Below, piece by piece: positions 53,022-61,732 of a stretch of 64,000 bases of DNA. Made by a program: the position numbers and the translations under genes. The first letter of the stretch is position 1; each line of letters opens with the position of its first letter. This DNA comes from Candidatus Gastranaerophilales bacterium (GTDB lineage Bacteria > Cyanobacteriota > Vampirovibrionia > Gastranaerophilales > Gastranaerophilaceae), in contig CALVAX010000001.1 in the NCBI GenBank assembly GCA_944325605.1, positions 124,001 to 188,000 on the forward strand. The letters are read 5' to 3'. The notes under the pieces are model-generated. The model searched no databases, was not told the origin of the DNA, and saw only the letters and a list, made by a program, of their open reading frames with translations.

Positions 53022-53192
53022 AGGGGTAATTTCCTTACAATTAAATCATTTTGCGTACACCTATTTTAACTCTGTTTTTTGATAGTTCAAGTCCTGCAAG
53101 GGTTTAGAGTGTGTCTTAATGATACAAAAGTGGTAAATGTTTATTTGAAACACTTCCATTCTTCCGAGTTTAGAGTGATAGATGTTAATATA

Positions 53193-55235
53193 ATGAACAA
53201 AGAAAAATACATTACAATTAAAGAATTAGCGGAACTCAAAGGTGTAAGTACCCGTGCCATTAGACTATCAAAGGGTAAATATATAACAAGAGAAATCACA
53301 GTCAAAGGCGGGAAGAGTTTTGAGATTTTGTTATCAAGTATTGAGCCAGAGTTGCAAGAAAAATATTATTCTAAACTTGTCTTAATCCCCCCAATAAAAC
53401 AATTACCGATTATAGCTGATTTTCATAAACCGAATAAAGCAAAAATAATTGCCCTTGCAAGGTTTGATTTGGTTAATTTATGGAAAGATCAAAGAAAACA
53501 TCAGGTATGCAAAAAACAATTTGATTCAGATTTTTTAAGTGCTTACAATTCTAATACTCTTTATCCCGAAATTTATGCAAAAATTGGAAAAGTCTCAATA
53601 GGCACCCTTCAAAGATGGAAAAGAGTTTTAGGCAACAGTAAAAATTATGAGCTTTTAATTCCAGGGTATCATTATGAGGATTATTCAAGAACTAAACTTG
53701 ATGAATATGAAAAACAAATTTTTCTAAAATTTTTACTTCATCCTAATAAATTCAGTATAGGAAAAGCAATCTCACTTACCCAATATGTCCTAAAAATGCA
53801 CAATAGAGAATATATCCCTGCTCCTGTGACATTTAGAAGATTTACTAATTGGTATAAGTCAAATTATTTTGACAGATGGACTCTTTTACGTGATGGCGAA
53901 AAAGCTCTAAAAGAACAGGTTATTCCTCATATTAAAAGAGATACTTCAAAAATAGAAGTCGGTGAAATTTTAGTAGCTGATGGCAAACGATTGAATTTTC
54001 AAGTAATTAATCCTTTTACCGGCAAGCCTTGTCGAGCGACTTTAATCGGTTTTCTGGATTGGAAATCAACTGCATTGGTAGGTTATGAAATTATGCTTGA
54101 AGAAAATACTCAAAATATTGCTTCAGCACTTCGCAACGCAATTTTAAATTTAGGTAAAATACCAAAATTTGTTTATTTAGACAATGGCAGAGCCTTCAGG
54201 GGTAAATATTTTATGGGTAGTCCTGCATTCTGTGAAATAGGGTTAAAAGGAATTTATGAAAAACTTGGAATAACAACAATTTTTGCAAACCCATATAATG
54301 CAAGGACTAAAGTTATTGAAAGATTCTTTCTTGAAATGCAGGGAAGTTTTGAAAAGCTGCTACCAAGCTACATTGGAACAAGTATAGAAAATAAGCCTGC
54401 AAGGCTAAAAAGGAATGAGAAATTTCATTGTGCAATTCATACAGAATTTATCCCTACAATTCAACAAACAATTCAAATGATTAATAGTTGGCTTTTGTAT
54501 AAAAATTCTTTGCCTTGCCCAAATGATAAATCAAAAACTATTCAAGAAATGTTTAACGGTGTTAATAAAGATAAAATAAATGACAACGAATTAGATGATT
54601 TGATGTTAGCTCAAGAAATAAAAACAATTTCAAGTCAGGGAATACGATTTTTAAGCAGTTGGTATTTTAATGATGCTTTGTACGGAATAAGAGAAAAAGT
54701 AATAATAAAATATAGTCTTTTTGATTTAAGCTATATCAATGTTTATACGATGTCAGGCAAATTTTTGTGCCAAGCGGATAGAATTACTTTGACACACCCA
54801 TTAGCTCATTATACAGGTGAAATAGAAGACATAGAAGATTACAAACAAAAAATACAAAAGCAAAAACAGCTTAAAAACAAGACAATAAAAGCCTGCAAGG
54901 AGTTTTTGAATATAGAAGATTTAGAAATTTTAAAGTGTGATATTGAGGATTATGAACAGAGTGGAGAAAAAGCTACGTGCAACCTTATTGAGAGTAAACA
55001 TGCAGAAGGAAAAGAAGAAGTACCTACAGCAGTAGTATCTTCAAAAATTAAGAAAACAAAAGAAAAACCTCAAAAGTATAATCCAAAAGTTAAACCATTA
55101 TTTAGAACTAGTAGAGAAAAATATGAATATCTGATGAAATATGGGTGCACTTGTAATGATGATAGAGCTTGGCTTGCAAGCTATAAAACATCTAAGGAGT
55201 ATTTGGAATATGAAGCCAAAATTTGTACAAACTAA
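53193..55235 (+). CDS. Mu-like DDE transposase (MuA family)
   Basis: The start at 53193 (MNKEKYITIKELAELKGVS) gives 680 residues; an in-frame ATG 38 codons upstream adds sequence unlike the family. A Mu-type amino-terminal HTH (ITIKELAELKGVSTRAIRL...ITVKGGKSFEILLSSI) is followed by the rve catalytic core with D263 (LVADGKRL), D330 (VYLDNGRAF) and E376 (KVIERFFLEMQGSFE). The Mu-transposase carboxy-terminal beta domain (LYGIREKVIIKYSLFDLSYINVYTMSGKFLCQADRI) comes next. All catalytic residues are intact. It is followed by a MuB-like ATPase, overlapping 26 nt. Confidence 0.92.
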   Translation: MNKEKYITIKELAELKGVSTRAIRLSKGKYITREITVKGGKSFEILLSSIEPELQEKYYSKLVLIPPIKQLPIIADFHKPNKAKIIALARFDLVNLWKDQRKHQVCKKQFDSDFLSAYNSNTLYPEIYAKIGKVSIGTLQRWKRVLGNSKNYELLIPGYHYEDYSRTKLDEYEKQIFLKFLLHPNKFSIGKAISLTQYVLKMHNREYIPAPVTFRRFTNWYKSNYFDRWTLLRDGEKALKEQVIPHIKRDTSKIEVGEILVADGKRLNFQVINPFTGKPCRATLIGFLDWKSTALVGYEIMLEENTQNIASALRNAILNLGKIPKFVYLDNGRAFRGKYFMGSPAFCEIGLKGIYEKLGITTIFANPYNARTKVIERFFLEMQGSFEKLLPSYIGTSIENKPARLKRNEKFHCAIHTEFIPTIQQTIQMINSWLLYKNSLPCPNDKSKTIQEMFNGVNKDKINDNELDDLMLAQEIKTISSQGIRFLSSWYFNDALYGIREKVIIKYSLFDLSYINVYTMSGKFLCQADRITLTHPLAHYTGEIEDIEDYKQKIQKQKQLKNKTIKACKEFLNIEDLEILKCDIEDYEQSGEKATCNLIESKHAEGKEEVPTAVVSSKIKKTKEKPQKYNPKVKPLFRTSREKYEYLMKYGCTCNDDRAWLASYKTSKEYLEYEAKICTN

Positions 55236-55893
55236 GAATGTTAAAGGATTTATAAATCTGGTTCAAGATTTAAAAAATAAACCTGAAAATATTACAAAAA
55301 TAGGTTTGGTTTATGGTAATGCGGGATTAGGCAAAACAAAAACAGCTTTGTATTTATCTTTTCAGTTTGACTCAATTTATATCAGAGCAACTAATAAAAT
55401 GACTACAAAATGGTTTTTGGAAGAACTTACAAAAGAACTTGATGAAATTCCAAGATTTTTTACTGCTGATATTTTCAGGCAATGTGTAAATGTGCTGAAA
55501 AATAAGCCTCAAATGATTATAGTAGATGAAGTTGATTATCTTTTAAGTGACTTTAAGACAATAGAAACGTTGAGAGACTTGCACGATGAGACAGGAATTC
55601 CTATTGTCTTTGTTGGAATGAGTTTAGTTAAACACAAGTTAAAAAAGCATACGCATTTATTTGATAGAATTTCAGAGATTTATAACTTTACTGAGTTTGA
55701 ATATTCGGATATAAAGCAAATTGTAGACGAGATTTCAGAAGTCGATATGACAAAAGAAGTAATAAGTGCAATTCATCAAAAAGCGAAGAGTTTTAGAAAG
55801 ATTGTTGAAGTAATTAACACATTAGAAAATATAGCTCAAATAAATGGTATAAAGATGATTGATGAAAATATAATTCAGGAGGTTTTTAGATGA
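55210..55893 (+). CDS. MuB/TniB-like AAA+ ATPase
   Basis: The start at 55210 has AAGGAG 9 nt upstream and overlaps the transposase by 26 nt; the longer frame would overlap by 95 nt. Walker A GNAGLGKTK is at 36-44, and the Walker B is MIIVDEVDYLL. Sensor-like VFVGMSLVKHKLKKHTHLFDRISEIYNF and a helical end follow. In Mu and relatives this ATPase binds target DNA, stimulates MuA and imposes target immunity. The 227-residue length is typical for the short MuB-like proteins of bacterial Mu-type transposons. Confidence 0.88.
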   Translation: MKPKFVQTKNVKGFINLVQDLKNKPENITKIGLVYGNAGLGKTKTALYLSFQFDSIYIRATNKMTTKWFLEELTKELDEIPRFFTADIFRQCVNVLKNKPQMIIVDEVDYLLSDFKTIETLRDLHDETGIPIVFVGMSLVKHKLKKHTHLFDRISEIYNFTEFEYSDIKQIVDEISEVDMTKEVISAIHQKAKSFRKIVEVINTLENIAQINGIKMIDENIIQEVFR

Positions 55894-56687
55894 CTGATAA
55901 AATTTTAAAAATAGCCAAAAGACTCAAAACATTTACTCTTGAAGATATTGTTATGTTTACAGGACTTGAGATTGATACAGTTAGAAATTTTTTAGATCAG
56001 TCTGATAATATTCAAAAATTCAAAAACGAATTTGAATATGTCGGAATAATACAAAAAGAAGAAACATTTAAAATAATTGATAAAAATATTTTGTCCCAAA
56101 ATTCCGATATAACTTTAATTGATGCCATAAATTTATTTATGGAAATAAAAAATTGTAAACTATCGTCTTGGTCTAAAAAAACTTATAAATCATTTATTAA
56201 TTCTCAGATACTTCCATTTTTCAGGAAATACAAATTAAAAGATATAACAATACAAGATATTGAACAGTTTAAATTGAGCATGAAAGAAAATGGGATAACA
56301 GAGAGAAGAATAAAAAATGTTTTGACATTACTTAATCAAATAATTAAACACTTTCAAAAAGAAGGTTTTATTGATAAAACTTGTTGTTTTGAAGTCAAAA
56401 GAGTGAAAAATATATCAAAAAGAGAAGTCCAAATACTATCCAATAAACAACTGAAGCAATTATTTCGGGTTTTAAAGAATCGCTATCCTTATCTTTTACC
56501 ATTGGTTGAGAAAATGATTTTAACAAAACAGCCCTTAAACAGTCTTTTAACAGGTGATGAAAATAAAAAAGAAATTCTGAAACGAAGAATTAGAAAAGAT
56601 TTTTATAAGGTAAAACAGCAACTAGGACTAGAAAATTACATTATTAATGATTTAAGGTTCTGTCAAAAATGTGTAAATAAGTTTTAA
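55890..56687 (+). CDS. Degenerate tyrosine-recombinase-like protein of the Mu-like element
   Basis: 265 residues, overlapping MuB by 4 nt with an AGGAGG site. The front has a helical SAM-like core-binding domain (LIDAINLFMEIKNCKLSSWSKKTYKSFINSQILPFFRKY...RRIKNVLTLLNQIIKHFQKEGFI). The back half aligns loosely with the catalytic fold, but the first arginine box is replaced (TKQPLNSLLTGDE), the HxLRH box reads NDLRFCQ, and no terminal Tyr follows. The last codons run into the first 33-bp end repeat. Either a catalytically dead DNA-binding accessory protein or a decaying integrase. Confidence 0.6.
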   Translation: MTDKILKIAKRLKTFTLEDIVMFTGLEIDTVRNFLDQSDNIQKFKNEFEYVGIIQKEETFKIIDKNILSQNSDITLIDAINLFMEIKNCKLSSWSKKTYKSFINSQILPFFRKYKLKDITIQDIEQFKLSMKENGITERRIKNVLTLLNQIIKHFQKEGFIDKTCCFEVKRVKNISKREVQILSNKQLKQLFRVLKNRYPYLLPLVEKMILTKQPLNSLLTGDENKKEILKRRIRKDFYKVKQQLGLENYIINDLRFCQKCVNKF

Positions 56688-56741
56688 AAGTCGTGTAAAA
56701 AATGTGTGATTATATATCAAGAGTGCTGTAAAAAATGTACA
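56661..56741 (+). repeat. Three direct repeats at exact 33-bp spacing: probable right end of the Mu-like element
   Basis: TGTCAAAAATGTGT at 56661, TGTAAAAAATGTGTG at 56694 and TGTAAAAAATGTACA at 56727. The last ends in CA at 56741, the terminal dinucleotide expected for Mu-type ends. Regular spacing of about three helical turns suits several bound transposase subunits. Confidence 0.6.
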
Positions 56742-56782
56742 GTTTGTGTTAGAATATTTGTGTTATTATGAGGGATTTAAGC

Positions 56783-58084
56783 ATGCAAAGATACGCACTA
56801 AAACATCTGATTGATTGGAAAAACAAAAAAAATCATAAACCTTTGGTTATACAAGGCGCAAGGCAAGTTGGTAAAACTTGGTTAATGCAGGAATTTGGGA
56901 AAAAGTATTATGAGCAAGTTGCATATATTAACTTTGATGTAGATGTAAAAAGCAGAGAGATTTTTGATGTCGACTATGATACTGAGCGTTTAATTATGGA
57001 TATAGGTCTTGCAACAAAGACAAAAATTAATGCGGAAAATACTTTGATAATCTTTGATGAAATTCAAGAATGTCCAAGAGCCTTAACTTCACTTAAGTAT
57101 TTTAGAGAAAATGCTCCTCAATACGATATTATAGTTGCAGGAAGCTTGTTAGGTGTTGCTTGTCATGAAGGGACGGGTTTCCCTGTTGGTAAGGTTTCAT
57201 TTATGAATCTTTTCCCATTAAGTTTTGAAGAATTTTTATTAGCAATGGGAGAAGGAAGGTTTGTTGAACTTTTAAATAAAAAAGATTTTAAAACAATAAA
57301 ACTATTTAATAACAAGTATGAAAAGCTCTTAAAACAATATTGTTATGTTGGAGGAATGCCTGAAATTGTACAAGATTTTGTTGAAAACAAAGATTTTGAA
57401 AGTGTTAGAAATCTGCAAAAAGAAATTCTCTCTGCTTATGAAGAAGATTTTACAAAACATATTCCCACTAATACAGTTGCTAAAATAAGGTTATTATGGA
57501 AATCTATTCCGGCACAGTTAAGTAAAGAAAATAAGAAATTTATATATGGAGCAGCAAAGGAAGGAGCTCGTGCAAGAGATTTTGAAGCTGCTTTGTCTTG
57601 GTTAATTAATAGTGGCTTAGTATACAGAGTAAATAAAATTACAAAACCTGATTTACCAATTACTGCTTACGAAGATTTCAACTCATTTAAGTTATTTGTG
57701 CTGGATGTTGGTCTATTAGGTGCAATGACAGATTTACAAGCAGATACGATTATTGACGGTAATCGTATATTTGAAGAATTTAAAGGAGCTATAGCCGAAC
57801 AATATGTTTTACAACAATTTAAGACAATTAAAGATTTACCAGTCTTTTATTGGTCTAATGAAACCAGCAGGGCTGAAATTGACTTTGTTATCCAAATAAA
57901 ATCTGATGTTGTTCCTGTTGAAGTAAAGGCGGAAAGAAACTTACAAGCTAAAAGTTTGAAGGTTTATATAGAAAAATTTAAACCCAATTATGCAATAAGA
58001 ACGTCAATGGCAGATTATAAGAAAACAAATAGTCTTATAGATATTCCAATGTATGCAATAGAAATAATTAAAGAGGAATTATGA
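56783..58084 (+). CDS. DUF4143 ATPase
   Basis: The start at 56783 (MQRYALKHLIDWKN) is preferred because GAGGGA lies 7 nt upstream. 433 residues: Walker A GARQVGKTW at 25-33, ENTLIIFDEIQECPRALTSLKYF (Walker B), VAGSLLGVACHEGTGFPVGKVSFMNLFPLSFEEFL, and the DUF4143 nuclease-like end with FKGAIAEQYVLQQF...FYWSNETSRAEIDFVIQ...VPVEVKAERNLQAKSL (E-D-ExK pattern). The family is common but poorly characterised and often linked to toxin-like or mobile genes. It overlaps the OLD-like gene by 4 nt (ATGA), so it belongs to that operon. Confidence 0.88.
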   Translation: MQRYALKHLIDWKNKKNHKPLVIQGARQVGKTWLMQEFGKKYYEQVAYINFDVDVKSREIFDVDYDTERLIMDIGLATKTKINAENTLIIFDEIQECPRALTSLKYFRENAPQYDIIVAGSLLGVACHEGTGFPVGKVSFMNLFPLSFEEFLLAMGEGRFVELLNKKDFKTIKLFNNKYEKLLKQYCYVGGMPEIVQDFVENKDFESVRNLQKEILSAYEEDFTKHIPTNTVAKIRLLWKSIPAQLSKENKKFIYGAAKEGARARDFEAALSWLINSGLVYRVNKITKPDLPITAYEDFNSFKLFVLDVGLLGAMTDLQADTIIDGNRIFEEFKGAIAEQYVLQQFKTIKDLPVFYWSNETSRAEIDFVIQIKSDVVPVEVKAERNLQAKSLKVYIEKFKPNYAIRTSMADYKKTNSLIDIPMYAIEIIKEEL

Positions 58085-59688
58085 TAAAAAAAATTATAAT
58101 AAAAAATTACAAACAATTTGAGAATTTTAGTCTTGAACTAAACCCTGATATTAACATAATAGTTGGGAATAATGAGGCTGGTAAAACAACTCTTTTTGAG
58201 GCTATAAATCTTGGGCTTACACAAAAGCTCAATGGTAGAATGATTGCACAAGAACTTACGCCATATCTTTTTAATTTAAATGCAAGGGATTTGTACTTGA
58301 AGGATTTGCAAGAGAATGCAAAAACCGCAAAACTACCTGAAATACTTATTGAGATATACTTTACTGACAATATTAGCGGAGATTTTAAGGGAAGCATAAA
58401 TTCATTAAAAGAAGATTGTGCGGGTGTCTCTTTAAGAATATGTTTTGACAGTGATTTTCAAAAAGAGTACGAAAAATATATAATTGAACCGGAAAAAGTA
58501 AAAGAAATTCCCATAGAATACTATAAAGTTGAATGGTATAGTTTTGCAAGTAATACATTTAGATTTTTAGAATTACCTGTAAAATCGCATCTAATTGGAA
58601 ATGTTGAGCATCGTTATATACAAGGACCAGATAAATACATAGCTGAACTAGTTGGAGATTATTTAGATGATACTCAAAAATCATTACTTGCTTTAAAATA
58701 TCGACAATTAAAAGAAGAATTCACAAGCGATGAAAAAATTAAAAACATTAATGATGAGTTTAAAAGTACAGGAACACCCATATCAGATAAAAATGTCCAG
58801 ATTTCAATTGATATATCTGCGAAGAATTCTTGGGATTCTATATTATCATTATATTTTGATAATATCCCTTTTAAATTTATCGGCAAAGGGGAACAAAATT
58901 CTGTAAAAATAAAATTGGCATTAAAAGAAAAGCTTGAACAATCAGATATAATTATGATTGAAGAACCTGAAACAAGTTTATCTTTTTCAAATTTAAATAA
59001 ATTAGTAAGTGTTATTTCCAAAACATGTGCCGGTAAACAATTACTAATTAGCACTCACAGTTCTTTTGTCGCAAATAAAACTGGTATTGATAAATTAATT
59101 CTATTAAACAAGAATGAAAGTTTTAAAATTGGTGATTTATCCACAGACACATATAAATATTTTAAAAAATTGTCTGGTTATGATACTTTGCGTATGATAC
59201 TTGCAACTAAAAGTATTTTGGTAGAAGGACCATCTGATGAATTAATTGTCCAAAAGGCATATTATGATACATACGATAAGTTGCCAATAGAAGAAGGTAC
59301 AGACGTAATAGCTGTTTCATCTTTAGCATTTAAGAGATTTCTTGAAATCGCAAAAGTGTTAAAACTTAATACGGTTGTGGTCACAGACAATGATGGTGAT
59401 ATAGAAACACTAAAAGAAAAATATTGTGATTATTTAAATGAAGAAAACATAAAAATATGTTTTTCAACAGATACAAGTCTTAATACTTTAGAGCCAAACA
59501 TGTATGCAGCAAATGGATATAATAAATTAAAGTCTTTGTTTACAAGACCAACTAACGATACAGAAGAACAATTTAAAAAATTTTTTATATCAAAAAACAA
59601 TAAAACAGAAGTTGCATTAACTATTTTTGATGCAGAAAAAGGAGCTGTCGATTTTCCACAGTATATAAAAGATGCCATTAAAAAATAA
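58081..59688 (+). CDS. OLD-family ATPase-TOPRIM nuclease (GajA-like)
   Basis: 535 residues. An ABC/SMC-type ATPase head opens with KNYKQFENFSLELNPDINIIVGNNEAGKTTLFEA (Walker A 29-37). The signature/Walker B region is SDIIMIEEPETSLSFSNLNKL, with QLLISTHSSFVANK as the switch region. The TOPRIM nuclease domain follows: ILVEGPSDELIVQKAY (catalytic Glu) and VVVTDNDGD (acidic pair). With the UvrD-like gene overlapping downstream it matches the two-gene Gabija layout, in which GajA nicks DNA when nucleotide levels fall. Class 2 OLD nuclease outside Gabija is the alternative. Confidence 0.85.
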   Translation: MIKKIIIKNYKQFENFSLELNPDINIIVGNNEAGKTTLFEAINLGLTQKLNGRMIAQELTPYLFNLNARDLYLKDLQENAKTAKLPEILIEIYFTDNISGDFKGSINSLKEDCAGVSLRICFDSDFQKEYEKYIIEPEKVKEIPIEYYKVEWYSFASNTFRFLELPVKSHLIGNVEHRYIQGPDKYIAELVGDYLDDTQKSLLALKYRQLKEEFTSDEKIKNINDEFKSTGTPISDKNVQISIDISAKNSWDSILSLYFDNIPFKFIGKGEQNSVKIKLALKEKLEQSDIIMIEEPETSLSFSNLNKLVSVISKTCAGKQLLISTHSSFVANKTGIDKLILLNKNESFKIGDLSTDTYKYFKKLSGYDTLRMILATKSILVEGPSDELIVQKAYYDTYDKLPIEEGTDVIAVSSLAFKRFLEIAKVLKLNTVVVTDNDGDIETLKEKYCDYLNEENIKICFSTDTSLNTLEPNMYAANGYNKLKSLFTRPTNDTEEQFKKFFISKNNKTEVALTIFDAEKGAVDFPQYIKDAIKK

Positions 59689-60805
59689 TATTTTAATACA
59701 CTCAACAGCAGGTTCTGGTAAAACAACTTGTCTGGTAAAAGTTGCATTAAACAATGCGAATAAAAAGATTTTAATAACAACTTATACAAGAAATAATATT
59801 CAGGAAATTAAAAATAAATTTGTTGAATTAAATGGCTATGTTCCCAATAATGTAGAAATTATAACTTGGGAAACATTTTTGCTTAAAAATTGCATAAGAC
59901 CATATCAAAATCTTATGGGGTTTGAAGATAGAATTTATCAAGTTCATTTCACAAATAAGGATCCGCATTTGAAGGTAAGTAGTAATGGTAAATATTATTA
60001 CACAATAAAGAAAAGTAATGACATTCAGCGATATTATTTAACTTCAAATGGTAGAATTTATTCTTGCAAAATATCTGAATTTGCTGATGATTGCCATAAA
60101 ATGGTAAAAGGTAAAATGCTTCAGCGAATTGAAGAATGCTACGACTATATTTTCGTAGATGAGGCTCAAGATTTTGCCGGATATGATTTTGAAATTATGA
60201 ATTTGATATTAAAATCTAAAAATATAAAATCAATTATTGTGGCGGATAAAAGGCAAAATACTTTTGATACGCACTATTCAAAGAAAAATAAAAAATATGC
60301 TGAAAACATTATAGAATGGTTTAAGTTTTTAGAAAATAAAAAACTCGCAAAATTAAACTATTTGAATAATACTTGGCGTTGCAATCAACATATTTGTGAT
60401 ATTGCAGATTCTTTATATCCAGAATTGCCAAAATCCATATCTAAAAATAAAATTACAACAGAACATGATGGATTATTTTACGTAAAAAATGACAATTTAA
60501 AAAAATACTTAAATCGGTATAAGCCAGTTGTTTTGGCGTATTGCAAAAATTCATGCAATGATTTAGAACCTAATATAAAGACAATAAATTTTGGAATATC
60601 AAAAGGATTAACTTTTGATAGGGTTTTAATAAGGCCAACAGAAAAAATTATGGATTTTCTTAAATATGGTAGCATTCCGGAGAAAGCAAAAGAAAAGCTC
60701 TACATTGCTATAACAAGAGCACGATATAGTGTAGGTTTTATTGTTCCTAATGAAGTAGATTTAGATTCTTTTTATAATAAAAAGATTATCGAATGGAGCG
60801 AATAA
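59672..60805 (+). CDS. UvrD-like superfamily 1 helicase, short form (GajB-like)
   Basis: 377 residues overlapping the OLD gene by 17 nt. Helicase motifs: ILIHSTAGSGKTT (I), ILITTYTRNNIQEIKNKF (Ia), YIFVDEAQDFAGYDFEIM (II), IIVADKRQNTFD (III), LNNTWRCNQHICDIADSLYP (IV), FGISKGLTFDRVLI (V) and KLYIAITRARYSVGFI (VI). All core motifs are present, but the large accessory subdomains of UvrD are missing, and it is shorter than the GajB proteins I know of (about 490). It is probably the partner that senses or binds DNA for the OLD nuclease. Confidence 0.85.
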   Translation: MPLKNNILIHSTAGSGKTTCLVKVALNNANKKILITTYTRNNIQEIKNKFVELNGYVPNNVEIITWETFLLKNCIRPYQNLMGFEDRIYQVHFTNKDPHLKVSSNGKYYYTIKKSNDIQRYYLTSNGRIYSCKISEFADDCHKMVKGKMLQRIEECYDYIFVDEAQDFAGYDFEIMNLILKSKNIKSIIVADKRQNTFDTHYSKKNKKYAENIIEWFKFLENKKLAKLNYLNNTWRCNQHICDIADSLYPELPKSISKNKITTEHDGLFYVKNDNLKKYLNRYKPVVLAYCKNSCNDLEPNIKTINFGISKGLTFDRVLIRPTEKIMDFLKYGSIPEKAKEKLYIAITRARYSVGFIVPNEVDLDSFYNKKIIEWSE

Positions 60806-61531
60806 TTATTCTTAAACTTGACTGAAAGCGATAGTTTTGGGAGTCGAATTTAATTATTTTGTAATGTATTTTTGTAGGTGATTTTGCTATTGTTCAAATA
60901 TACTAAACCTTTCCGACTCTATTCCGACTTAAATTTGGACTTTTCAAATGGGACTTTTTTGTCCTTTATCTAAAATCGCTATAATCCCGTCAGTGATTAA
61001 GTTTTAGATGACTTGTTTAAATTCGGGTTAAATTTTTGCTGGACAAAAAGAGTAGAAAAAGACCAATTTGAGTAATTACAGTCAATTTGAAAAATACCGC
61101 GAATATTCAAACACACTGCCTAATTGAGACTATTATTCTATAACTCAAATGTCTCATTAAACCTTAATAGATTTTGAGAGAAAGTATTGCAAGTTTGACA
61201 TATTTAGTCGGAAGTTTTAAAAAAATTAACAAAAATTTAAACAGCATTTAAATGCCATTTAAAAGCTATTTTATAGGTGTTCAAAAATTACATTCTTTAA
61301 TGTATAGTATTCATCACTCAAAATAAATAGAAAGTAAAATTTTATTACGGTTTACCTATATATCCCAATTAGTTATTATGCCAATAATTTTTTCATTCTG
61401 TTGTTCGTGTTCTGTAACAAAAACAGCCTCAAGTCATTTTTTTGATAAATATGATTACTTAAAGAGATCTTTGATATAAAATTCATCATTAAATCTAGAT
61501 ACAAATTGATATTCTATATAATTTACCAACA
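60806..61531. other. 725-bp gene-free zone with island repeats
   Basis: No credible gene on either strand. It contains an inverted fragment of the boundary repeat (TTCCGACTTAAAT at 60922) and a second TTTCCGACT just before it. It also holds boundary repeat copy 3 (61171), a degenerate palindrome (61238-61262), TTCAAAAATTACAT shared with 36355 (at about 61278), and GTATTCATCACTCAAAA shared with 37463 (at 61308). It reads as a scar of repeated recombination. Confidence 0.6.
61171..61213 (+). repeat. Island-boundary direct repeat, copy 3
   Basis: ATTTTGAGAGAAAGTATTGC then AAGTTTGACATATTTAGTCG; about 40 of 45 positions shared with copies at 29540 and 32917. It marks the right side of the BREX/retron/Gabija module. 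Confidence 0.7.
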
Positions 61532-61692
61532 TTATTTTTTTGTAGAAAATTCATTTTTATTATCTTTACAATAAAGCATTAATGTTTGTGAAGAAAAAAT
61601 TCTACTTAGAATACCCCTTTCATCAACAATTGGGGCACATGTATATTTTTGTCTAATATAGTATTAATAACATCTTGCAATGGTTCCTCTTA
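61532..61692 (-). pseudogene. Frameshifted CBS-domain-like remnant
   Basis: On the minus strand, EEPLQDVINTILDKNI is followed, after a one-base frame change, by TCAPIVDERGILSRIF then SSQTLMLYCKDN and a stop at 61532. The pattern (PLQDVINTILDKN...APIVDERGIL) resembles half a CBS domain. There is no start and the frame is broken, so it is a fragment. Identification rests on pattern only. Confidence 0.4.
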
Positions 61693-61732
61693 TTTATTAA
61701 AAAAATCTTGCGTCAATTATATTTGCATAACC

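Noticed and set aside
55141-55209. Upstream start for the MuB-like gene
   Set aside because: It would overlap the transposase by 95 nt and has no ribosome site; the ATG at 55210 follows AAGGAG.
56661-56741. CRISPR-like 33-bp periodicity
   Set aside because: Only three short repeats with AT-rich intervals and no cas genes; transposon end sites explain the spacing better.
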